Positions 1-5,106 of a stretch of 5,106 bases of DNA are shown here, piece after piece; position 1 is the stretch's first letter, and every line of letters starts with the position of its first letter. Source of the stretch: JBHEMT01 sp046262435 (lineage in GTDB: Bacteria; Chloroflexota; Dormibacteria; Aeolococcales; Aeolococcaceae). The stretch is from positions 1 through 5,106 of the forward strand of contig JBHEMT010000106.1 of assembly GCA_046262435.1 (NCBI GenBank), given 5' to 3'. A program made the translations under genes and the position numbers. Below the pieces are notes generated by a model that did no database searches, had not been told where the DNA came from, and saw only the letters and a list, made by a program, of their open reading frames with translations.

Positions 1-1599
1 ACCGAGCGCGACGCAACCGATCAGGGCAAGTCCTGCCCCCAGACCGGCCGGAACGCCGCCCCCGGTGTTGGGCACCGTGATCGCGGCGCCCTGGACCTGC
101 CCGGTGGTCGGCGTCGCCGCCTTCTCCGGCAACGGGAAGCAGTCGCTGACCTGCCGGGTCACGAAGTTGAATGTGCCCCCATTCGGATGCGCCGAGTCCT
201 TCTTCTTGCCATCGGGATTGCCGGCGAAGGTGAAGATGGGACAGCCGTGCTGGTCGATCGTCGCCGACGTGAAGTCGGCGAGCGAGCGATCACTTCCGGT
301 CCCGGGCAGCCCGGTCCCGCAGAGCAGCCCGCTGGTGCAGATGTCACCAGTATGGAAGATGGTGGGGCCGGGTGTCACGTCGGCGACACGAAATGCCGGG
401 TCACTACTGGTGGCGTTGCTGCTTTCCGAGGTGGCATAGGTCCAGGTCCCACCCGTGTCGTTGGGGTCCGTCTTGCCATTCGTGGTCCGGAAGTACCCCA
501 GTGCCAGTTGGCCCGCCTTCGGACCACCGATGGCCGCCGGAAGCACGTTGGCCGCCCCGCCCGTGGCCACCTGGTGCGGGCCACTCCAGGTGCCCCCCCC
601 ATCCTTCGAACTGAAAAGGAAGAGGTTCGCGGTATTGGCAGGGTTGGGAGTCGTGCTGATGAATCCAGCCCCGATGGCATAGAGATTGCCCGCACCATCG
701 ATGGCCAAATCGTTGAAGATGTCGCCGAACTGCACCTGGTTGGCGCCCAGCTTGTCCCCCTCGTAGACGACGTGGTCGGTGAAGCTGTGACACTTGTCCT
801 TTGACACCGCCAGGTAGATCTGGCTGAACGTCCCACTGACCTTCGGCTGGCCCTCGATATTCTGTTCCTGGGTTGTCGTCGTGAACAGGACGTAGATGTC
901 GCCCGCGGCATCGAGCACCGGCTTGGAAACGAGGGTGCCACCGGTGATGTCCTGCGGCACATTCTTTTCAATCGAAAGGTCCGTGACGATCGAACCGCAC
1001 GGCCCGGCAAAGAAATCATCGGTCCCTGAGTTGTCGGTGCGGAACATGAGCGGCTGCGCGCTGAAGAACTCGTGATAGGTCATGTAGGCGACCCCGTTGT
1101 TCCCGGCGGTCAGCCATTCGCGGTCATTGCTCGGGGCGGTCTGCCCCAGGACGATCCCTCCGCAGTTGCCGGGGTCAGGCGCTGGACCGATGGACTTGAA
1201 CGTCGCCCCCGTGTCCGTGCTCCGACAGATCGCCGCCCCCGCCGCCTCGAGGTCGGCGATGAAGACACTGTGGTCGTCCGGTGCAACGCTGACGTCGCTG
1301 TCGCCACCGCCCGCATAGGAGCCGGCGAGGATTGCCGCGGCGAAGGACGACGCGTCATCGTGCGATACCCAGACGCCCACCCCGGGCTTGCCGCCCACGA
1401 CCGCGGGGATACCCTGGGGGCCGGTCACGTAGACGTTGCCCAGGCGGTCCGTGTCGATGCTGGGCTCACCACCGCGGTCCCCCACGAGTTGGACCGGCTT
1501 GGTAAAGCTGGTCTCGGCAGCCTGTGCTGGGATCCCGCCCAGGAACAGCGACAGCAGCCCGATCGGGGCAGCCAAGGCGCACACACGTCCCAAACGCAC
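1..1599 (-). CDS. Secreted BNR/Asp-box beta-propeller protein with PNTG-type wall-sorting motif, C-terminus cut by window edge
   Basis: Reading the minus strand from a GTG at 1599 gives 533 codons with no stop, so the gene continues past base 1. Residues 1-27 form a signal peptide (basic MRLGR start, hydrophobic core, cleavage after AQA). The body has Asp-box motifs (S-x-D-x-G-x-T-W/F): STDTGATF at 127-134 and SKDGGGTW at 331-338 are good matches; SHDDASSF (79-86) and SKDKCHSF (266-273) are degenerate. Each is preceded by a strand motif of the type D-x-x-G-N-x-Y, for example at 48-57 and 300-307. The pattern suggests about seven propeller blades. At 509-514 VPNTGG is followed by a Gly/Ala/Leu-rich hydrophobic stretch, resembling an LPxTG sorting signal; the expected basic tail lies outside the window. 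Asp-boxes are structural and occur in sialidases and many non-enzymatic surface proteins, and I see no clear sialidase Arg triad, so the activity is unknown. The start is chosen for its strong ribosome binding site and the signal peptide that follows directly. Confidence 0.88.
   Translation of the reverse strand, partial: MRLGRVCALAAPIGLLSLFLGGIPAQAAETSFTKPVQLVGDRGGEPSIDTDRLGNVYVTGPQGIPAVVGGKPGVGVWVSHDDASSFAAAILAGSYAGGGDSDVSVAPDDHSVFIADLEAAGAAICRSTDTGATFKSIGPAPDPGNCGGIVLGQTAPSNDREWLTAGNNGVAYMTYHEFFSAQPLMFRTDNSGTDDFFAGPCGSIVTDLSIEKNVPQDITGGTLVSKPVLDAAGDIYVLFTTTTQEQNIEGQPKVSGTFSQIYLAVSKDKCHSFTDHVVYEGDKLGANQVQFGDIFNDLAIDGAGNLYAIGAGFISTTPNPANTANLFLFSSKDGGGTWSGPHQVATGGAANVLPAAIGGPKAGQLALGYFRTTNGKTDPNDTGGTWTYATSESSNATSSDPAFRVADVTPGPTIFHTGDICTSGLLCGTGLPGTGSDRSLADFTSATIDQHGCPIFTFAGNPDGKKKDSAHPNGGTFNFVTRQVSDCFPLPEKAATPTTGQVQGAAITVPNTGGGVPAGLGAGLALIGCVALG
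261..281. repeat. 8-bp perfect inverted repeat inside the propeller gene
   Basis: TCGCCGAC (261-268) pairs perfectly with GTCGGCGA (274-281) around a 5-base loop. It lies within the coding region at about residues 440-446. No function is evident, and chance is likely in this GC-rich sequence. Confidence 0.35.
593..600 (-). repeat. G8 homopolymer inside the propeller gene
   Basis: Eight C on the plus strand read as eight G in the coding strand and encode the GGG (residues 334-336) of the best Asp-box. The frame is intact on both sides. Such a tract is prone to slippage and to sequencing indels. Confidence 0.6.
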
Positions 1600-1606
1600 T
1601 GAGTTT

Positions 1607-1614
1607 CCCCTCCC
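1607..1614 (-). promoter_or_regulatory. Ribosome binding site of the propeller gene
   Basis: On the minus strand the sequence GGGAGGGG lies 7 bases upstream of the GTG at 1599. It is a purine-rich Shine-Dalgarno with ideal spacing, and it decides the GTG as the start. Confidence 0.8.
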
Positions 1615-1636
1615 ACTTCGATCGACGTTGGGCGGG

Positions 1637-1645
1637 ACCCTAACA
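1637..1645 (-). promoter_or_regulatory. Possible extended -10 promoter for the propeller gene
   Basis: The minus strand reads TGTTAGGGT, which fits the extended -10 pattern TGnTAnnnT. It would place the transcript start near 1630, giving a leader of about 30 bases that includes the ribosome binding site. I see no convincing -35 hexamer at the usual distance. This is pattern matching only. Confidence 0.3.
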
Positions 1646-1693
1646 AGTGGGCTGCTGTTGGACCAGCGGCCAACACCGGGACTGTGGCCTCGC

Positions 1694-1699
1694 TACAGT
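1694..1699 (+). promoter_or_regulatory. Possible -10 element for a leaderless phosphatidyltransferase transcript
   Basis: TACAGT lies 8 bases before the ATG at 1708, so transcription would begin at or next to the start codon. No Shine-Dalgarno precedes this ATG (the upstream bases read CAGCGCCC), which fits a leaderless mRNA. A -35 hexamer at normal spacing is not obvious. Confidence 0.35.
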
Positions 1700-1707
1700 C
1701 AGCGCCC

Positions 1708-2496
1708 ATGCTCAAGAGCGTGGATCGCGTCTTCGCGGCCCTTATCCTTCTCGCTGCCCTGGGCGCCCTGGTCGTCTATGTCGTCCGCCTGGGGCGCAGC
1801 AGCGGCGGCTACAGCCGCACCGATGCCGCCGGCGGCTCCGCCCTGCTGGGCCGGCGCCTTCTCGAGACCGGCTACCTGATCCTCCAACCGATCGGACAGT
1901 GGCTGGCGGCGCGCGGGGTCACCGCCAACATGGTCTCCTGGACCTCACTGCTCCTTGGGGGCGTCGCCGGCGCCCTGCTTGCCGTCGGTCTCTTCGGAAC
2001 GGCTGCCTTCGTGGCCTCGATCAGCGGCCTCCTCGACACCGTCGATGGCATGGTCGCTCGCTTCAGCGGCAGCTCATCGGACGCCGGCGAGGTGCTCGAC
2101 GCGGCGGTTGATCGCTATACCGAGTTCTTCTTTCTCGGCGGTCTGGCCATCCACTACCGCGACCACCCGCTGCTGGTCGCCCTGACCCTCGCAGCTCTGA
2201 TCGGCTCCTTCATGGTCAGCTACGCCACGGTCAAGGCCGAGGCGCTCGGCGTGGACCCCCCGCGCGGGCTGATGCGCCGCCAGGAACGCGCGGTCTACCT
2301 CGCCCTGGGCGCGATCTTCACCGGGCTCCTCTCTCCCGCGCTCGAGCGCCGCCTTCACCTGCCAGAGGTGCAGCTACCGATGCTGATCGCGCTTGTCGTC
2401 GTGGCTGCGCTGGCCAACCTCTCCGCCGTCCTCCGGCATCGCGCGTTGATCTCGATCCTGCGCCGCCGTGGGCCAGGATCGTCACCATTGGCATGA
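1708..2496 (+). CDS. CDP-alcohol phosphatidyltransferase family membrane protein
   Basis: This is a 262-residue integral-membrane enzyme of the family that moves a phosphatidyl (or similar) group from a CDP-linked lipid to an alcohol, releasing CMP. The full signature D-x2-D-G-x2-A-R-x8-G-x3-D-x3-D is present at residues 110-135 (D110, D113, G114, A117, R118, G127, D131, D135); the four Asp bind the two catalytic metals. The TANMVSW at 72-78 matches the TxN segment that opens the family core. Hydrophobic helices lie at roughly 8-27, 78-107, 138-148, 153-172, 195-210 and 223-241; the first lies before the usual core. The segment SYATVKAEALG (171-181) resembles the SYxKARAEG stretch of phosphatidylinositol-phosphate and archaetidylinositol-phosphate synthases, so the acceptor may be an inositol phosphate or a similar polyol, but this is not proven. 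ATG 1708 is preferred; an in-frame GTG at 1684 would add eight residues. The gene is divergent from the propeller gene. Confidence 0.9.
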   Translation: MLKSVDRVFAALILLAALGALVVYVVRLGRSSGGYSRTDAAGGSALLGRRLLETGYLILQPIGQWLAARGVTANMVSWTSLLLGGVAGALLAVGLFGTAAFVASISGLLDTVDGMVARFSGSSSDAGEVLDAAVDRYTEFFFLGGLAIHYRDHPLLVALTLAALIGSFMVSYATVKAEALGVDPPRGLMRRQERAVYLALGAIFTGLLSPALERRLHLPEVQLPMLIALVVVAALANLSAVLRHRALISILRRRGPGSSPLA

Positions 2497-2497
2497 G

Positions 2498-2517
2498 GGC
2501 TGCGCCAGGCTGCAGCC
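2498..2517 (+). terminator. Small hairpin just after the phosphatidyltransferase stop codon
   Basis: GGCTGC (2498-2503) pairs with GCAGCC (2512-2517) around an 8-base loop, one base after the TGA at 2494-2496. The inner GGCTGCAGCC (2508-2517) is itself a palindrome, so alternative foldings exist. There is no T-run after it, so it is a weak candidate for an intrinsic terminator and may be chance in GC-rich DNA. Confidence 0.22.
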
Positions 2518-2551
2518 AGCGTCGCGGGGTCCGTCCCGTCAGGCTGGGCCG

Positions 2552-2557
2552 TACACT
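2552..2557 (+). promoter_or_regulatory. Possible -10 element upstream of the aminotransferase gene
   Basis: TACACT fits TAnnnT and lies in the 113-base gap before the aminotransferase. It would give a leader of about 45 bases. No clear -35 is visible. If real, the aminotransferase and oxidoreductase form their own transcription unit, separate from the phosphatidyltransferase. Confidence 0.27.
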
Positions 2558-2609
2558 GCAACCTTCCGCGTGCGGGCCCGTTCTCTAACCGCCCCTTCAC
2601 GAGACCATA

Positions 2610-3905
2610 TTGCTGAACACAGCTCCTCGAACCTCGACCGTCGCTGAGACCATCAGGACACTTGGAGGAGGGGGCCCCCGCCGGATCGCCGAGTCGGCAG
2701 GTCTGGTGATCACCCACGGCGAGGGTTCGCACCTCGTCGACGAGACGGGCCGCCGCTACCTGGATTTCGCCACCGCCATGGGCGTCGCGGCGATCGGCCA
2801 CGCCAACCCCATCTGGGTGCACGCCGTCCAGGAGCAGGCGGCGCGACTGGCAGCCTGCGTCCTCCACATGCCTGAGCAGGCCGAGTACCTGGAGGCCCTC
2901 GCCGGCGTTCTCCCCGAGGGGCTGCAGCGCACCGCCCTGTACTCGGGCGGTACCGAGGCCGTCGAGGTGGCCGTCCGTCTTGCCCAGTCGGTCACCGGCA
3001 ACCGCGAGGTGATCTCCTTCACCGCGGGCTTCCACGGCAAGACCACCGGCGTTCGCTTCACCGGCGACCGCTTCCCCGACGAGCGGGTGGCCCTGGGGGT
3101 CGACTGGATCCACCACGTTCCCTACCCGGTGTGCACCGAGCACGACGCGGTCACCTATGACCGCTGTGAGGAGGATGGCGCCCGCTCGCTCACCGCGCTC
3201 GGCGAGTACGCCGCCACCCTCACTCGCGAGGTGGCCGCGGTGATCGTCGAGCCGGTGCTCGGTACCGCGGGCAACCGGCCGCCGCAGCGTCGCTTCCTCC
3301 AGGGGCTGCGCCGGCTGTGCAACGAGCGCGGCTGGCTGATGATCCTCGACGAGTCGATCACCGGCTTCGGCCGGCTGGGGACCAACTTCGCCGCCGAGTA
3401 CTTCGACGTCCAGCCGGACATCCTGGTGCTCGGCAAGGCGATGGGGGGCGGCTTCCCGCTCAGCGGGGTGGCGTCGTCATCGGCGGTCTGGGACGCCAGC
3501 CTCTACGCGGAGATGTCGGCCACCTCGAGTTCGTACGGCTTCAACCCTCTGGCCTGCGCCGCCGGCGCCGCCGTGGTCGAGGTGCTCCGCTCGGACGGCT
3601 TCCTGGCCAACGTGCGCAGCGTCGGCGCCCAGCTGGCTCGGGGCATCACCGAGATTGCGGCCGCCTCGCCGTACGTCCGCAACCCTCGCGGCGTGGGCAT
3701 GATGCTCGGCTTTGACTTCGTCGATCCGAAAACCGGCCGTCTCGCCGGCCCCGACCTCTGTGGCGAGCTCTTCCGCCGCTGCCTCGAACAGGGGCTCCTT
3801 ATCGTGGGGGACGTCCCCGGGGTGCGACTCAATCCCACCCTGGTGCTCACCCCAGACGAGGCGCGGCGCGCATTGGAGGGGCTGGCCGCCGCGGTATGCC
3901 ACTGA
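2610..3905 (+). CDS. Class III PLP-dependent aminotransferase
   Basis: The 431-residue length is normal for class III (fold type I, GabT/ArgD/HemL-like) aminotransferases, which move an amino group between an amino acid or amine and a keto compound or aldehyde. Visible motifs: SGGTEA (112-117), the PLP-phosphate loop; FHGK (141-144), whose aromatic residue stacks on the PLP ring; VIVEPV (211-216); DESITGFGRLG (247-257) with the PLP-pyridine Asp at 247; K276 in LGKAMGGGFPLSG, the Schiff-base lysine; and SSYGFNPLA (307-315), where Ser replaces the usual Thr. R406 in VRLNPTL matches the conserved C-terminal Arg. All catalytic positions are intact. The amino acceptor cannot be read from the sequence. 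The start is a TTG: an in-frame TAA at 2586 leaves no other upstream choice, and there is no strong Shine-Dalgarno, so a slightly later start is possible. It overlaps the next gene by 10 bases, indicating translational coupling. Confidence 0.92.
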   Translation: MLNTAPRTSTVAETIRTLGGGGPRRIAESAGLVITHGEGSHLVDETGRRYLDFATAMGVAAIGHANPIWVHAVQEQAARLAACVLHMPEQAEYLEALAGVLPEGLQRTALYSGGTEAVEVAVRLAQSVTGNREVISFTAGFHGKTTGVRFTGDRFPDERVALGVDWIHHVPYPVCTEHDAVTYDRCEEDGARSLTALGEYAATLTREVAAVIVEPVLGTAGNRPPQRRFLQGLRRLCNERGWLMILDESITGFGRLGTNFAAEYFDVQPDILVLGKAMGGGFPLSGVASSSAVWDASLYAEMSATSSSYGFNPLACAAGAAVVEVLRSDGFLANVRSVGAQLARGITEIAAASPYVRNPRGVGMMLGFDFVDPKTGRLAGPDLCGELFRRCLEQGLLIVGDVPGVRLNPTLVLTPDEARRALEGLAAAVCH

Positions 3906-5106
3906 GGATTGCACTCGCCGGACTGGGTTCGGCGGCGCTCCGCGCGCACATCCCCGCCCTGCAGCGGCTCGGTGACGAGGGCGCTGTCCAGGTCGTCGGC
4001 CTGTGCGACCGGTCGCCGCAGCAGCGCACTGTGGCCTCCCGGACGATTCCCGGGGTGGCCTGTTTCGAGGACACCACGGCGATGCTCGACGCGGTTGGCT
4101 GCGACCTGCTCACCGTGGCCACGCCGCCGAGCGTCCACCTCGACGCGGTCCGCGCAGCGACGGCGCGGGGCATCGACGTCCTCTGCGAGAAACCCCTCGG
4201 TCTGTGCGCCGCCGACGTTGTCGAGCTCGAGTCGATCGCCTCCGGCCCCGCGGCTCCGCTGCTCGCCACCGTGCACCAGTACCGCCACGCTGAGGGCTGG
4301 GAGGCAGCACAGACCCTCCTCGCTCGGGCCATCCGGCATGACCAGGAGTTCGACCTGCGCATCGAGGTGGAGCGACCCGGGACCGACCCGCTCAGCGCCG
4401 GTGGCTGGCGCTCCGACCCCTCCGGTGAGGGCGGCATTCTCGGCGACCATGCGGTGCACTACCTGTCGCTCTGCCATGGGCTGGGCGCTTCCGTGCGCCT
4501 GCTCGACTGCTCGCGGACCGGAGCTCCCGGCCGGGAGACCGCCGCCATCCGGCTGGCAATCGGTCCGGGTCAGGCGACCATCGTGGTCACCTATGAGGGG
4601 CGGCGCCGGCGCAACCTGCTCGAGGTCGAGATCCCCGCCGAGCGGACCCTGCTGCGCTGGTGCGATGGGGCGATCAGCCTGAGCAGCCCGGGAGGTGACG
4701 GGGGCCGCCAGTCGATCGGCAGCCTCAGCGACCGCCGGTACGTGAACGCGCTGTATGAGCCCTTCTACCGCGATCTCGCCGCGGGGTTCAACTCCCGCGC
4801 CCGGCGCGCGATGTTGAGCGACGACACGCTGATGGTCGCCGGTCTGCTCCAGCAGTGCGTGGAGCGGGTGGCTGCCCCGGTCCTGGCGCGCGCCGACGCC
4901 GCTGAGGACAGCATCGTGCCCGACTTCCTCCGCGACGCCTTCAACTTCGTCGACGAGGAGCTCTCCTCGTTGGCTCGTGCGGTGCTGCTCGCCTTCGCCG
5001 ACCTCGGCGTCTACCTGCCGAGCAACCGCGAGCGGCTGATCGACAAGATCCGCTCCCTCGACCCGCTGGAGCCCACCCAGCTCGGCGAGTTTCTCGACCT
5101 GTGCAT
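3896..5106 (+). CDS. Gfo/Idh/MocA-family NAD(P)-dependent oxidoreductase with extra C-terminal region, cut by window edge
   Basis: The frame stays open for 403 codons to the window end. Residues 3-120 are a Rossmann domain with IALAGLGSAA (5-14), matching G-x-G-x-x-A; C38-D39 follows strand 2; TPPSVH is at 76-81; and CEKP at 97-100 holds the catalytic Lys99. The second domain contains GGW at 169-171 and GGILGDHAVHY at 179-189, where D184 and H188 match the D-x3-H pair of inositol and sugar dehydrogenases. The family oxidises or reduces a hydroxyl of a sugar, cyclitol or related substrate. The usual fold appears to end near residue 327. Residues 328-403 are an additional, mostly helical, acidic segment that I do not recognise and that continues past the window. 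The start ATG overlaps the aminotransferase end by 10 bases; a GGAGGGG at 3875-3881 is rather distant (14 bases). The start is well placed because the first Rossmann strand follows at once. It probably works with the aminotransferase, making or using its keto substrate. Confidence 0.88.
   Translation, partial: MPLRIALAGLGSAALRAHIPALQRLGDEGAVQVVGLCDRSPQQRTVASRTIPGVACFEDTTAMLDAVGCDLLTVATPPSVHLDAVRAATARGIDVLCEKPLGLCAADVVELESIASGPAAPLLATVHQYRHAEGWEAAQTLLARAIRHDQEFDLRIEVERPGTDPLSAGGWRSDPSGEGGILGDHAVHYLSLCHGLGASVRLLDCSRTGAPGRETAAIRLAIGPGQATIVVTYEGRRRRNLLEVEIPAERTLLRWCDGAISLSSPGGDGGRQSIGSLSDRRYVNALYEPFYRDLAAGFNSRARRAMLSDDTLMVAGLLQQCVERVAAPVLARADAAEDSIVPDFLRDAFNFVDEELSSLARAVLLAFADLGVYLPSNRERLIDKIRSLDPLEPTQLGEFLDLC

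Larger units (their letters stand above)
2497..2609. other. Intergenic gap between phosphatidyltransferase and aminotransferase
   Basis: These 113 bases hold no credible gene. They contain the weak hairpin at 2498-2517 and a possible -10 at 2552-2557. The gap contrasts with the tight overlap of the next two genes and leaves open whether the three plus-strand genes are co-transcribed. Confidence 0.6.

Noticed and set aside
187..804. A 205-codon open frame on the plus strand at the left end
   Set aside because: It is antisense to the long propeller gene, which has a signal peptide, Asp-boxes and a good ribosome binding site; its own translation has no recognisable feature.
1425..1715. A minus-strand open frame spanning the divergent intergenic region
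   Set aside because: It is in a different frame from the propeller gene, has no ribosome binding site, and covers the signal-peptide codons of the real gene.
2355..3143. A 262-codon open frame on the minus strand opposite the phosphatidyltransferase end and the aminotransferase
   Set aside because: It is antisense to genes with clear family motifs. Its protein is low in hydrophobic pattern and rich in Gly/Arg/Ala/Asp, typical of open shadow frames in GC-rich DNA.
3503..4477. A 324-codon open frame on the minus strand across the aminotransferase and oxidoreductase
   Set aside because: It runs antisense through two catalytically intact enzymes and shows no recognisable domain.
3909..4682. A 257-codon plus-strand open frame inside the oxidoreductase
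   Set aside because: It is in a shifted frame and its translation is Ser/Arg/Pro-rich. The frame from 3896 carries the Rossmann, EKP and D-x3-H motifs.
1..5106. CRISPR array, tRNA, insertion sequence ends or an attachment site
   Set aside because: Reading through the window I saw no regularly spaced repeats, no cloverleaf-like sequence, no transposase or integrase motifs, and no long terminal inverted repeats.

Overview
The window is GC-rich, densely coding bacterial DNA with four protein-coding genes, two of them cut by the window edges. High GC, GTG/TTG starts, a GGGAGGGG Shine-Dalgarno, and a secreted protein ending in a PNTG-type wall-sorting motif suggest an actinobacterium or a GC-rich relative such as Chloroflexota or Dormibacterota. 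No marker gene fixes the taxon, so this is a weak guess. No tRNA, rRNA, CRISPR array or mobile element was seen.

Left part (1-1599, minus strand): one long secreted protein, complete at its N-terminus and cut off near its C-terminus. It has a signal peptide, seven blade-like units with BNR/Asp-box motifs, and a VPNTGG motif followed by a hydrophobic stretch. It is probably a cell-surface beta-propeller protein of the sialidase/BNR-like type with an unknown ligand.

Middle (1600-1707): a short divergent intergenic region. It carries a ribosome binding site and a possible extended -10 for the minus-strand gene, and a possible -10 for a leaderless plus-strand gene.

Right part (1708-5106, plus strand): an integral-membrane CDP-alcohol phosphatidyltransferase with a complete signature motif. 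After a 113-base gap come a class III PLP-dependent aminotransferase and a Gfo/Idh/MocA-family oxidoreductase that overlap by 10 bases. The last gene runs off the window and carries at least about 75 residues beyond the usual end of its family. A sugar or cyclitol dehydrogenase, an aminotransferase and a phospholipid headgroup transferase together could make an aminated polyol headgroup lipid. This is an inference from gene order and family only. The phosphatidyltransferase could be a separate transcription unit.
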